Assembly: GCA_964439625.1 (NCBI GenBank)
Contig: CAYTPI010000015.1
Span: forward strand, 1 to 64,000
Source: CAYTPI01 sp964439625
GTDB lineage: Bacteria > Chloroflexota > Anaerolineae > Aggregatilineales > UBA3940
Direction: 5' to 3'
DNA length: 64,000 nt
Under the pieces are notes generated by a model. It was not told the DNA's origin. It saw only the letters and a program-made list of their open reading frames with translations, and ran no database searches. Positions 7,665 through 16,581 of the stretch are shown in pieces. Position numbers and translations under genes: made by a program. Position 1 is the stretch's first letter. The number at the start of each line of letters is the position of its first letter.

Positions 7665-9104
7665 ATGGCAACTATTTATATCGGTGGCGAATATATCGCC
7701 TCGACAAGCAGCGAAACACAGCCCATTGTAAACCCTGCCACCAACGAAGTCGTTGATGAAGTACCCGTTGGTAGTGTTGAGGACGTCAATAGAGCTGTGG
7801 CTGCCGCATCGGCTGCCTTCGAAGATTGGTGGGCAACCCCTGCCAGCCGCCGTGGTGAGATTATCTTTGAGGCTGGGCACGCCGTACTACAGAACATCGA
7901 TGAGTTGGCGAAGATGTTGGTTGCCGAGCAGGGTAAGCCTCTGCGGGAAGGGCATCTGGAGATTCACCGTTTCATCCATACACTCGATCATTATGCTGGG
8001 TTGAGCAAGAATCTGCGCGGTGGCTACGTCCCGAACCTCGATGATAACCATACACACGGTATCATTCTGAAGCGCCCTCTAGGCGTCTGCGCAGCGATTG
8101 TGCCTTGGAATTTCCCCGTCGCTTTGATGGGTAATAAATTAGCCCCTGCCTTGGTGACGGGCAATACGATGGTCGTTAAGCCAGCCCCCACTACGCCACT
8201 TACCACACTGCGCGTCGCTGAAATTATGACGAAGGCTGGTTTACCAGCCGGGTGCTTCAACGTTGTGACGGGTGGTGCAGAGGTCGGGCAAGCCCTGATC
8301 ACGCATCCGGATGTGCGCAAGGTCGGCTTCACTGGCTCAACGGCAACAGGCAAAAAAGTGATGTCTGCCGCATCTGAGGGAGTCAAGCGGGTGACGCTTG
8401 AGCTGGGTGGCTCTGATCCGATGATCATCTGCGATGATGCTAATATCGACGGTGCCGTGAGTGCCGCTTCTGTTGGACGCTTCTTTAACTGTGGACAGGC
8501 TTGCCTTGCGATTAAGCGTATTTTTGTATTTGATGCGGTTGCTGATGAATTTATCGAAAAGCTACAGGGCAAGGTACGACGTCTAAAAGTTGGCCCCGGC
8601 ATGGCGGAAGGCACCCAGCTCGGCCCGCTACACAGCACGATGCAGCGTGACCTGATCGCCGAGCAAGTCGCTGATGCTGTCTCGCGCGGGGCGACCGTGC
8701 TGGAAGGTGGCTACATCCCAGAAGATAGTGTCTATGCGCAGGGTAATTACTATATGCCAACCTTGCTGACTGACGTTGACCCAGAGGCACGAGTCGCACG
8801 AGAAGAGGTATTCGGGCCAGCGCTGCCCATTTGGCACGTCTCTGACTTGGATGAAGCCCTCGAACGCGCTAATGCCTCGATCTATGGGCTGGGGTCGTCT
8901 GTTTGGACGCGCAACATTGATCGCGCCAATTATGCCGCTGCCCGTCTTGAATCGGGCTATACGTGGATCAACTCACCACAGAAGATTTACGACGAACTAC
9001 CGTTTGGTGGCTTCAAGCAAAGCGGGATCGGTCAAGAACATGGTATGGAAGCGCTTGATCATTATATGGCGACGAAGTCCGTTGTGGTCAAGCATAACGT
9101 CTAA
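7665..9104 (+). CDS. Second aldehyde dehydrogenase of the operon
   Basis: A 479-residue ALDH with all core motifs: PWNFP (Asn149), Glu246 in LELGGSDP, Cys280 in NCGQACLA, and EEVFGPALPIW. It is clearly a paralogue of the 2229-3695 gene, sharing long stretches such as ELGGSDPMI and YDELPFGG. Two ALDHs in one aromatic-CoA operon suggest either two aldehyde intermediates or a division between oxidation of the oxepin-CoA-derived semialdehyde and an upstream aromatic aldehyde. AAAGGGACA lies ahead of the ATG. Confidence 0.9.
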   Translation: MATIYIGGEYIASTSSETQPIVNPATNEVVDEVPVGSVEDVNRAVAAASAAFEDWWATPASRRGEIIFEAGHAVLQNIDELAKMLVAEQGKPLREGHLEIHRFIHTLDHYAGLSKNLRGGYVPNLDDNHTHGIILKRPLGVCAAIVPWNFPVALMGNKLAPALVTGNTMVVKPAPTTPLTTLRVAEIMTKAGLPAGCFNVVTGGAEVGQALITHPDVRKVGFTGSTATGKKVMSAASEGVKRVTLELGGSDPMIICDDANIDGAVSAASVGRFFNCGQACLAIKRIFVFDAVADEFIEKLQGKVRRLKVGPGMAEGTQLGPLHSTMQRDLIAEQVADAVSRGATVLEGGYIPEDSVYAQGNYYMPTLLTDVDPEARVAREEVFGPALPIWHVSDLDEALERANASIYGLGSSVWTRNIDRANYAAARLESGYTWINSPQKIYDELPFGGFKQSGIGQEHGMEALDHYMATKSVVVKHNV

Positions 9105-9119
9105 GGAATTCAGGCCTCA

Positions 9120-9902
9120 ATGACCTACAAGAACATTCTGGTCAGTCAACCTGAGGATGGTATTGGGCTGCTTCAACTGAACCGACCTAAGCGGCTTAAC
9201 GCCCTCAGCAACGCTCTCTTTGCTGAACTAACCAATGCCCTCAGCAGCTTTGAAGTGGATGATACAGTGCGAGTTGTGATCATCACGGGCAACGAGCGTG
9301 CCTTCGCCGCAGGGGCGGATGTCACCGAATTGCAGGGTGTCAGCCTGCCACAGGCCATCGCTGAAGGCGCAGTCCGTGAAGGGCAATGGGCGGCGTTGAA
9401 GCGCTACACCAAACCGCTGATTGCCGCCGTCAATGGCTTTTGTCTTGGCGGTGGCAACGAGCTTGCCATGAGCTGCGATCTGCTGATCGCAGGTGACAAT
9501 ACTCAGTTTGGTCAACCAGAGATTAACCTCGCTCTGATTCCCGGTGGCGGTGGCACCCAACGCCTGACGCGAGCTGTGGGTAAAGTCGTTGCGATGGAGA
9601 TGGTGCTGGCGGGTCGCTTCCTCAGCGCGGACGAAGCACGATCTCTCGGCTTGGTGAATGCCGTCGTCCCACCAGAATTAACGGTGGACAAAGCGCTAGA
9701 GCTTGCACGTACCATCGCAGGGAAGGCCCCTGTATCAGTGCGATTGGCGAAAGAGGCTGTCGATAAAGCCTTTGAACTGCCCCTTGCTGAAGGGCTAGCA
9801 TGGGAACGGCGCTCATTCTATGCGACGTTTGCGACCGAGGACAAAGAAGAGGGCATCGCGGCTTTCCTCGAAAAACGTGACCCGAACTGGCAGGGTAAGT
9901 AA
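9120..9902 (+). CDS. paaF: PaaF-like enoyl-CoA hydratase
   Basis: A 260-residue crotonase with both catalytic glutamates, Glu114 (GGGNELAMSCD) and Glu134 (FGQPEINLALIPGGGG), and the oxyanion motif AAGADV. It sits directly before PaaG-like and PaaH-like genes, so the likely role is PaaF, hydration of 2,3-dehydroadipyl-CoA to 3-hydroxyadipyl-CoA. The family call is firm. The PaaF assignment rests on gene order. Confidence 0.82.
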   Translation: MTYKNILVSQPEDGIGLLQLNRPKRLNALSNALFAELTNALSSFEVDDTVRVVIITGNERAFAAGADVTELQGVSLPQAIAEGAVREGQWAALKRYTKPLIAAVNGFCLGGGNELAMSCDLLIAGDNTQFGQPEINLALIPGGGGTQRLTRAVGKVVAMEMVLAGRFLSADEARSLGLVNAVVPPELTVDKALELARTIAGKAPVSVRLAKEAVDKAFELPLAEGLAWERRSFYATFATEDKEEGIAAFLEKRDPNWQGK

Positions 9903-9905
9903 CTG

Positions 9906-10688
9906 ATGCGCTACGAAACCATATTATTTGAGCAAGCAGGCGGCGTGTTGACGGTCACCTTGAACCGCCCAGAAAAACTCAATGCGATTAATGACCGGAT
10001 GCTCAGCGAACTGACAGAGGCCTTCAAGACTGCAAAGCGCGATGACTCGGTTCGAGCTATTCTGCTGACCGGAGCGGGGCGCGGCTTTTGCCCAGGCCAA
10101 GACTTACACGAGGCTCACAATCGTGCCGAGATGGGCTTCGGCGAACATCTGCGGACGGCCTATAATCCCTTTGTTCGCCGCTTATACACCCACCCGAAGC
10201 CAATCGTCTGTGCGATCAATGGTGTTACAACGGGCGCAGGAATGAGTTTGGCCCTCGCCAGCGACATTCGCATTGCGTCGGAGAAGGCTTATTTTATGCA
10301 GGCTTTCGTCAGGGTCGGCTTGGTGCCAGATACCGGATCATCGAAGCGCCTACAAGAGTTGATCGGGCCAACGCGAGCTATGGAACTGATGCTAACCGGT
10401 CGTGAGCTAAGCGCAAAGGAGGCCCTTGACTGGGGCCTAGTTAACCAACTAGCAGCGCCTAACGACCTCATGCCGACTGCAACCGCACTCGCAGAACGCC
10501 TGGCTGAGGGGCCAACTAAAGTGATCGGCTACATCAAGCGGACAACACACTATGCGCGCAGGGCATCACTTGAAGAAGCCCTTGACTACGAAGCGGATAT
10601 GCAAGAGCTTGCAGGCCGGACGAAAGATTGTAAAGAGGGCGTTGCCGCATTTATTGAAAAGCGCGATGCAAACTTTACCGGTCAGTAA
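9906..10688 (+). CDS. paaG: PaaG-like epoxyphenylacetyl-CoA isomerase
   Basis: A 260-residue crotonase with PaaG-specific features: GFCPGQDL at 60-67, YNPFVRRL at 86-93, and Asp142 in VGLVPDTG in place of the second hydratase Glu. The first Glu position is Ser114 (AGMSLALASD). PaaG isomerises the ring-epoxide to oxepin-CoA and later shifts a double bond in beta-oxidation. The close match of the GQDL and YNP motifs makes this the most specific of the four crotonase calls. It starts four bases after the preceding stop. Confidence 0.87.
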   Translation: MRYETILFEQAGGVLTVTLNRPEKLNAINDRMLSELTEAFKTAKRDDSVRAILLTGAGRGFCPGQDLHEAHNRAEMGFGEHLRTAYNPFVRRLYTHPKPIVCAINGVTTGAGMSLALASDIRIASEKAYFMQAFVRVGLVPDTGSSKRLQELIGPTRAMELMLTGRELSAKEALDWGLVNQLAAPNDLMPTATALAERLAEGPTKVIGYIKRTTHYARRASLEEALDYEADMQELAGRTKDCKEGVAAFIEKRDANFTGQ

Positions 10689-10700
10689 TTGAGGATACGC

Positions 10701-11567
10701 ATGACAGACATCAAAACAATCGGGGTGTTGGGTGCTGGCACCATGGGCGCAGGAATTGCACAAGTCTCAGCGGCGTCCGGCTATACAGTCACCCTCTACG
10801 ATATTGCGGATGATGTGCTGCGAAAATCTCAAGAGCAGATCGCCTACTTTTTGCGGCGAGCTGCCGAAAAAGGGCGGATGGCAGCAGGCGCGGCTGAGAA
10901 TGCTATCGGACGCATCGAGACAACAACAGCGATCAATACGCTGAGCAACAGCGATCTGGTAATTGAAGCTGTACCCGAACGGCTTGATCTCAAAGTCAAG
11001 TTGCTGACTGACCTTGAACAGGTCGTCCCAGCCAATACGATCTTTGCCACCAACACCAGCACGCTGAGCATCACGCAGATTGGTGCGGCAACCAGCCGAG
11101 CGGATAAAGTCGTTGGGATGCACTTCTTCAACCCAGCACCATTGATGCCATTGGTCGAAGTGGTCGGCGGGGCTGCTACCGCAGAAGAGACTGTTCAAAC
11201 AGTGATTGATGTTGTCAAAGCGATGGGGAAAGAGCCTGTGCGGGCTAAAGATGTCCCCGGCTTTCTAGTGAACTTGGTGGCCCGGCCCTTTTACCTGGAA
11301 CCGATGCACCTGCTGGAAATGGGCGTGGTTGATCACGAAACTGCTGACGCACTGATTGCTGACCTTGGCTTTCGGATGGGTCCCTTTCGTTTGATGGACT
11401 TGATCGGGATGGACGTTAACTTTGCCTCCTCAAAATCTGTGTTTGATGCCTATTATCATGAGCCACGTCTGCGTCCGAGCCTACTGCAACAACGTCTGGT
11501 TGAAGCCAACCATCTGGGGCGTAAGTCAGGGAAGGGATGGTACAGCTATGAGGAGAAGGCCAAATGA
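10701..11567 (+). CDS. paaH: 3-hydroxyacyl-CoA dehydrogenase, PaaH-like
   Basis: A 288-residue NAD-dependent dehydrogenase, probably oxidising 3-hydroxyadipyl-CoA to 3-oxoadipyl-CoA. The Rossmann motif GAGTMGAGIA is at 11-20, the catalytic His141 is in MHFFNPAP, its partner Glu153 is in LVEVV, and the Asn of VPGFLVN follows. I start at the ATG at 10701 with GAGGATACGC upstream, rather than an in-frame TTG at 10689. Its TGA overlaps the next ATG, so the degenerate paralogue that follows is translationally coupled to it. Confidence 0.9.
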   Translation: MTDIKTIGVLGAGTMGAGIAQVSAASGYTVTLYDIADDVLRKSQEQIAYFLRRAAEKGRMAAGAAENAIGRIETTTAINTLSNSDLVIEAVPERLDLKVKLLTDLEQVVPANTIFATNTSTLSITQIGAATSRADKVVGMHFFNPAPLMPLVEVVGGAATAEETVQTVIDVVKAMGKEPVRAKDVPGFLVNLVARPFYLEPMHLLEMGVVDHETADALIADLGFRMGPFRLMDLIGMDVNFASSKSVFDAYYHEPRLRPSLLQQRLVEANHLGRKSGKGWYSYEEKAK

Positions 11568-12322
11568 CAACCCTTGTCATCGGCGATGGGCCGCTGGCCT
11601 ACAGTCTACAAGATGCGCTTAACGCGGCAAATATGCCGATAATGACGCATCTGTGGGGGGAGCGTGGGCCTGAGAAAAATCGACTCAGCAACCTCGCCGA
11701 TACCCTAACTGTGGATGCCCAGGTCACTATGGTCGTTGAAGCGGTAATCGCGGATAGGCAGATTAAGCGTGAGGCGCTGCAACAGGTAGCCAGGCTCTTA
11801 CCAGACGATGTCCCGATTCTAACGTGTATCCTTAATGGCACGGCAACCGAGGCAAGCTATTGGCTAGGCGGTACGAAACAGGTAGTGGGTTGGGCTTTGG
11901 TGCCCCCTGCTTCAGAGCGCGAGATGGTTGAGATCGCAGCGGGGACCGCGAGCGCGGCGGAAGCCATCTCGGCAGCCCAAACCTTCTTTACAGATTTAGA
12001 CAAACAGCCCGCAGAGATTCAAGATAGCGTGGGCGGCGTCACGGCGCGTGTGCTGTGCAGCTTGATCAACAATGCAGCCTTTGCCTTGTTGAAAGGTGTC
12101 GCTTCTGCGGCAGACATCGACAAAGGCACCCGCTTAGGCACAAATTACCCCATGGGCCCGTTAGAGTGGGCCGACCAAATCGGGTTGGATCAAGTGTATG
12201 GTGTACTCAGCGCGCTTGCCGAACTCGACAGCCCTGAACGTTACCGCCCAGCACCGAATTTACGGGCACGGGTACAGGCAGGGCATTGGGGTACGCGCAC
12301 AGATCAGGGTTTTTACCCTTGA
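11564..12322 (+). CDS. Degenerate 3-hydroxyacyl-CoA dehydrogenase paralogue
   Basis: A 252-residue protein. Its second half keeps the 3HCDH C-terminal dimerisation domain (VTARVLCSLINNAAFALL, then NYPMGPLEWADQIGLD). Its first half is a decayed Rossmann domain: the nucleotide loop reads GDGPLA instead of GxGxMG, and the catalytic segment equivalent to MHFFNPAP reads WALVPPAS, so both the His and the Asn are lost. It is unlikely to be an active dehydrogenase. The reading frame is intact and coupled to paaH by ATGA, so it may be a structural partner or acyl-CoA binder. It is last before a new promoter. Confidence 0.8.
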   Translation: MTTLVIGDGPLAYSLQDALNAANMPIMTHLWGERGPEKNRLSNLADTLTVDAQVTMVVEAVIADRQIKREALQQVARLLPDDVPILTCILNGTATEASYWLGGTKQVVGWALVPPASEREMVEIAAGTASAAEAISAAQTFFTDLDKQPAEIQDSVGGVTARVLCSLINNAAFALLKGVASAADIDKGTRLGTNYPMGPLEWADQIGLDQVYGVLSALAELDSPERYRPAPNLRARVQAGHWGTRTDQGFYP

Positions 12323-12381
12323 ACTATCCAGAGGTCTTCTGTATAATGAAGTAATAAAAAACGAGCAATTGTTATGTTTTT
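12319..12381 (+). promoter_or_regulatory. Promoter with operator-like motif (copy 3)
   Basis: TTGAAC (12319-12324), a 17-nt spacer and TATAAT (12342-12347) form the best-matching sigma-70 promoter in the catabolic region. The -35 overlaps the preceding stop codon. The shared operator-like motif follows at 12354-12376, here in inverted orientation (AAAAAACGAGCAATTGTTAT). It would drive the PaaD-N gene at 12438 and possibly the CoA-transferase genes. Confidence 0.65.
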
Positions 12382-12437
12382 AGTAACGGTAGATAACTTC
12401 CCCAGCTTTGAAGTATAGTTAATAAGGAATGCGCCTG

Positions 12438-12752
12438 ATGAATACGCGAGAAACCAAACTGCTACAAACTTTAGAAGAAATTGAAGACCCCGAATTCCCG
12501 ATGAGCATTGTTGATATGGGCTTGATTTACGGTCTAACGTTCGACAACGGCAAAGTTGATATTGACCTCACCTTCACTGCTATGGGTTGCCCTGGCATGG
12601 AAATGGTGATTGATGACATCAAAGCGCGGCTGCTGCAAGAGGATGATGTTGAGGAGGTCGATATTGATGTTGTGTGGAGCCCACCATGGACAGTCGCCAA
12701 ACTGAGTGATGCGGGTCGCCAGGTATTGATTGAATGGGGTATTGCTCTTTAG
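12438..12752 (+). CDS. paaD: MIP18/DUF59 half of PaaD
   Basis: A 104-residue protein with a single MIP18-family (DUF59) domain: DPEFPMSIVDMGLIYG, then a core ending TAMGCPGME with the conserved Cys, then SPPWTVAKLS. It corresponds to the N-terminal part of PaaD, proposed to help assemble the epoxidase metal site. The PaaD C-terminal zinc ribbon is encoded separately at 6630. I start at the ATG at 12438, because AAGGA sits 9-10 nt upstream. The ATG at 12429 would have no spacing. A general SufT-like iron-sulfur assembly role is the alternative. Confidence 0.82.
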   Translation: MNTRETKLLQTLEEIEDPEFPMSIVDMGLIYGLTFDNGKVDIDLTFTAMGCPGMEMVIDDIKARLLQEDDVEEVDIDVVWSPPWTVAKLSDAGRQVLIEWGIAL

Positions 12753-12908
12753 CGACAGCACCGACACGAGCCTGTTAATACGTTACACCACCTCAAAAGA
12801 AGCCTACTGGATACTGGCTTAACCCCATCCGCGTAGAACACCGCACATTCTCGGATGGCACTCTATTAGCATTATTCTGATGATCCTAATATAGGAGGCA
12901 ACATCGCT

Positions 12909-13820
12909 ATGCCAATCGACAAGCGCATGAGCCTAACCGACGCGATTGAACGCTACATACCCAATGGGGCATCCGTCGCGCTTGGAGTCGCACAGGAGAC
13001 GCTCATTCCCTATGCCGCAGGCCACGAGATCATGCGGCAGCAAATCAAGGACTTAACATTAATCGGCCCGATATCTGATATTTTGTTCGATCAGATGATT
13101 GGGGCTGGCTGTGTCAGCAAAGTACAAGCCGCTTGGATTGGTAACGTCATCACGGGTTCTGGTTACATGTTCCGGCACGCGGTAGAAAACGGCGAAATCA
13201 CCGTCCATGACTATTCTAACTTAGCCCTCAGCTTAGGCTTGCTGGCAGGCGCGACCGGAGTTCCTTTTATGCCGCTGCGCAGTACGCTCGGCAGCAGCCT
13301 ACCAGAAACGAACCCTAATTTAAGTACGATTACCTGCCCCTTCACCGGTGACAAACTCGCCGCTGTCGGAGCCATTACACCAGACGTGACGATTATTCAC
13401 GCCCAGCGGGCTGATGCCCGCGGCAATGCCCATCTATGGGGTAGCCTCGGCGCAACCAAACAGGCTGCTCAAGCAGCTGATACCGTTATTCTGACGGTCG
13501 AAGAAATCGTCGAGCCGGAGGTGATCACCAGTGACCCTAACCGGACATTGATCCCCAGTGTGTTGGTTTCCGCCGTGGTTGAAGCGCCCTTTGGCTGCCA
13601 TCCTTCTCCTGCGCCCGGCTACTATAACCGTGATCATGATGCCTTTCTTGAATACCGCAACCGCACGGTAAAGGAAGGTGGCTTCGACGCTTGGATGGCG
13701 GAGTGGGTAACGGGAGTTAAGGACCTGGTGGGGTATCGTGCTCATTTCGGGGCGGAGCGCATCGCTGAATTGCAGATTAAACAACCGGCTCCCTCTGTAG
13801 CCGCAGACTTTGGAGTATAG
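12909..13820 (+). CDS. CoA-transferase family I, subunit A
   Basis: A 303-residue alpha subunit of a two-subunit (glutaconate/3-oxoacid-type) CoA-transferase. Recognisable segments are the N-terminal PNGASVALG, the acyl-CoA-site stretch DVTIIHAQRADARGN, and the terminal region of GctA-like proteins. A strong AGGAGG precedes the ATG. The beta subunit follows after two bases. In this setting it may move CoA between succinyl- or acetyl-CoA and an aromatic or dicarboxylic acid, such as 3-oxoadipate. Substrate cannot be told from sequence. Confidence 0.85.
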   Translation: MPIDKRMSLTDAIERYIPNGASVALGVAQETLIPYAAGHEIMRQQIKDLTLIGPISDILFDQMIGAGCVSKVQAAWIGNVITGSGYMFRHAVENGEITVHDYSNLALSLGLLAGATGVPFMPLRSTLGSSLPETNPNLSTITCPFTGDKLAAVGAITPDVTIIHAQRADARGNAHLWGSLGATKQAAQAADTVILTVEEIVEPEVITSDPNRTLIPSVLVSAVVEAPFGCHPSPAPGYYNRDHDAFLEYRNRTVKEGGFDAWMAEWVTGVKDLVGYRAHFGAERIAELQIKQPAPSVAADFGV

Positions 13821-13822
13821 CT

Positions 13823-14593
13823 ATGACTGACTATTCACAGGGAGAATTGATGGTCGCAGCGGCGGCTAGGGAAATTAGTGACGAAGATGTGGTATTCGTC
13901 GGGATGCGCCTGCCATTGCTCGGCTTTCGGCTGGCCCAAGCGACCCACGCACCGGCTGCGGTTGGTCTATATGAAGTTGGCGTCTTGCGCGATGAACCCG
14001 TCAATGAGCCGATTTTGACGATGGGCGATCTGCCTAACTTGCATGGGGCCACCCAATGCACGGACACCATGGACTTGATGGCCTTGCTAGCCAGAGGCCG
14101 CGTTGACTTGAGCTTCATTGGCGGGGCGCAGATAGACCGCTACGGTAACCTCAACACCACCTATGTGGGTGATCGACAGGGGAAGTTTACCCGTTTGCCG
14201 GGTAGCGGTGGGGCCTGTGACCTCGCCAGCCTCGCCAAGGCACATATTATCATTATGGCGCACGAGAAGCGGCGCTTCGTCGAAAAGGTAGATTACAACA
14301 CCTCACCTGGCTACGGCACAGGCGGTGATTGGCGTACAGAAATCGGCCTGCCGCGTGGCGGGCCACGTTCAGTAATTACGACTCTCGGTGTTCTGAACTT
14401 TGACCCAGACACCAAAGAGATGCAGCTTGCCAGCTACCACCCAGGCGTTGCGGTTGAGCAAATCTTAGAAAATACGGGTTGGGCGCTCAAACTTTCACCT
14501 GATCTAAAGGAAACACCCGCCCCAACAGCGGATGAACTGACGCTCCTGCGCGAGTTTGACCCAGAAGGCTTCTGGACGGGCTACAAAGCGTGA
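13823..14593 (+). CDS. CoA-transferase family I, subunit B
   Basis: A 256-residue beta subunit. The catalytic Glu is probably Glu51 in GLYEVGVL, at the position of the glutamate that forms the CoA thioester in glutaconate CoA-transferase. Further family segments are GGAQIDRYGNLNTTYVG and GLPRGGPRSVITTLG. Retention of the Glu argues for a true transferase rather than an IpdB-like hydrolase, which has lost it. The gene ends four bases before the convergent monooxygenase gene. Confidence 0.85.
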   Translation: MTDYSQGELMVAAAAREISDEDVVFVGMRLPLLGFRLAQATHAPAAVGLYEVGVLRDEPVNEPILTMGDLPNLHGATQCTDTMDLMALLARGRVDLSFIGGAQIDRYGNLNTTYVGDRQGKFTRLPGSGGACDLASLAKAHIIIMAHEKRRFVEKVDYNTSPGYGTGGDWRTEIGLPRGGPRSVITTLGVLNFDPDTKEMQLASYHPGVAVEQILENTGWALKLSPDLKETPAPTADELTLLREFDPEGFWTGYKA

Positions 14594-14596
14594 TCG

Positions 14597-16486
14597 TCAA
14601 ATTGGTTCAAGCATAAACCCATCAAAGAATGTGGCAAGCGCTTCACGAGCCTGTAATGGCATGACGCTTGCCACATATTGATCGGGGCGGACGACCACCA
14701 AACAGCCGCTTCGACGATCAATGCCGCGCATATCAAAGATGTTTTGCCCATTTTTGAAATCGGGGCAGAATATCTTTTCGTAATCCGTCAACCCATACGT
14801 CCCTTTGGCGGGCAGCAGCAGCGAGGGCATCTTATCAAGCGCCAAGTCACGATGATACTGCTGGAAGACGGCACGCAGGTCAATGGCTGAATCGATATCA
14901 GACCCCACTGGTGTGTATTTACAAATAGGTGATTGTGGGTCATTCTGCAGGTAGCTGCACAGCGCTGAGATATCCCCACTCAAAAGTCCTTGATCGTCAG
15001 CAGGAGCGAACAAAACTAAGCGCCAGCGCCCATCTGCCTTGAAGGCGTGCCCAAGCTGCATCAGTTTGGCATCTGCCAAGCGGATCACCGGAGCAGAATG
15101 GAAGCGCATCCCAACAATGAAGCCCGTTGCCAAGTGTTGATGCGTATCGGTGGTGGTAATTAAGGATGGATCATAGCGTGTTTCGACGCCTGCGGTGTAG
15201 CGGGCATGTTTCGCAAAATAGCGCTGAAACTCTGCCGCTACTGTGCCATCATCCGAGCGTTGACTGAACAACCTTGTCATATCGCGATCGAAGTCGATCA
15301 GTTCTTTGGCTTTGGCGTAGCGTTCTTGTGAATACGTATTCAGTAGCTTGGGGGCGGCCTTGCCCGTCAGTACAGAAGCGAGCTTCCAGCCGAGGTTAAA
15401 CGTATCTGCCATGGAGACGTTCATCCCTTGGCCTGCTTTGGGGCTGTGTGTGTGGCAGGCATCTCCAGCGATGAAGATGCGCGGCAGGCGGTTGCTGCGC
15501 TCAGCAGGCGGTACGTCATCAAAACTGTGGCAAAGACGCTGACCAATCTCATATGCGGAGCACCAGGCTACCTGTTTGATTGTCAGTGTATAGGGGCGTA
15601 GGATGCGGTTGGCCTTCTCTAGCAGCAGTTCTGGCGTCACTTTCCGATCAGCAGCGCGTTCGTCACCTTGCAGTTCATCTAACTCGATGTACATACGTAC
15701 CATATAGCCGCCCTCACGTGGGATGATCAGCAGGCTGCCTTCCGTCGCTGATTGAATGGCACTCTTCAAGCGGATATCCGGGTAATCTGTGACGGGTAAG
15801 ATGTCCATTACGCCCCACAACTGCCGTGCGGCCTCACCTTCTAAGGCATACCCCAGTAACTGCCGGACGGTGCTGCGTGCGCCATCGCAGCCGACCACGT
15901 ACTTAGCCCGTAGCACTTCTTGCTGACCTTGAGCGCCATCTTGAAGGCAGGCGAAGGTCGCCTTAATAGGATAATCTGGGTTGTCAGTGCGTTCTAAGGT
16001 AAGGAGTTGGCGATTGTAGTCAGGTGTTAGGCGGCGGGGAGCGTTCTGCATGACGTCTAGATAGAAGTCATGCACCCGTGCTTGGCTTAGAATGACGTGT
16101 GGCATCTCAGACAGGTCATCCTCAACATCTTGAATACGGTCAGCGCGGGTAATGCCATCTGCGTTGGGGTTGGGGCGCCAGAAGACGGTTTCATTGACCC
16201 AATAGGCTTCTTTAGCGACCTTTTCAGCGAAGCCAAACGCTTGGAACATCTCCATCGATCGGCAGGCAATGCCGTCGGCGCGACCTACTTTGAGCCGCTC
16301 GGGGCGCATCTCCATCAGTCGGAGGCTAATCTGTGGAAAAGCTGAGAGCTGTGCGGCGAGTGTAAGCCCGGCTGGGCCGCTGCCAATGATTAATACGTCC
16401 ACTAGGTTGGGCTTTGCATCCAAATTGCTCATGGCCTCTGCGATGCTGGGGGCACCGGGGCGAAACCCATCCAGATGATATTGCAT
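14597..16486 (-). CDS. mobA: FAD monooxygenase, MobA-like (3-hydroxybenzoate 4-hydroxylase)
   Basis: A 629-residue class A flavoprotein hydroxylase of the phenol hydroxylase group. It has GSGPAGL at 35-41, a CDGARS motif, GDACHTHSPKAGQGMN (FAD ribityl site) and a C-terminal thioredoxin-like domain. The N-terminal start (MQYHLDGFRPG) and many stretches (RADGIACRSMEMF, IPREGGYMVR) recall Comamonas 3-hydroxybenzoate 4-monooxygenase, which makes protocatechuate. AAGGAG lies 8 nt before the ATG. It is the last gene of a leftward operon with a PaaY-like gene and an aryl-CoA ligase. Substrate specificity within the family is not certain. Confidence 0.8.
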   Translation of the reverse strand: MQYHLDGFRPGAPSIAEAMSNLDAKPNLVDVLIIGSGPAGLTLAAQLSAFPQISLRLMEMRPERLKVGRADGIACRSMEMFQAFGFAEKVAKEAYWVNETVFWRPNPNADGITRADRIQDVEDDLSEMPHVILSQARVHDFYLDVMQNAPRRLTPDYNRQLLTLERTDNPDYPIKATFACLQDGAQGQQEVLRAKYVVGCDGARSTVRQLLGYALEGEAARQLWGVMDILPVTDYPDIRLKSAIQSATEGSLLIIPREGGYMVRMYIELDELQGDERAADRKVTPELLLEKANRILRPYTLTIKQVAWCSAYEIGQRLCHSFDDVPPAERSNRLPRIFIAGDACHTHSPKAGQGMNVSMADTFNLGWKLASVLTGKAAPKLLNTYSQERYAKAKELIDFDRDMTRLFSQRSDDGTVAAEFQRYFAKHARYTAGVETRYDPSLITTTDTHQHLATGFIVGMRFHSAPVIRLADAKLMQLGHAFKADGRWRLVLFAPADDQGLLSGDISALCSYLQNDPQSPICKYTPVGSDIDSAIDLRAVFQQYHRDLALDKMPSLLLPAKGTYGLTDYEKIFCPDFKNGQNIFDMRGIDRRSGCLVVVRPDQYVASVMPLQAREALATFFDGFMLEPI

Positions 16487-16581
16487 GGTTGCTGCTCCTT
16501 AGCTGTGTGCATCAACGACAAGAGGCGAACCATACGTCCACCTCTCAGAATTTTCACATAAAAGTTTGAACGTTCAGACCA

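Noticed and set aside
13823..14593. IpdB-like ring-opening hydrolase
   Set aside because: The catalytic Glu of true CoA-transferases is retained (Glu51), and no steroid-degradation genes are present.
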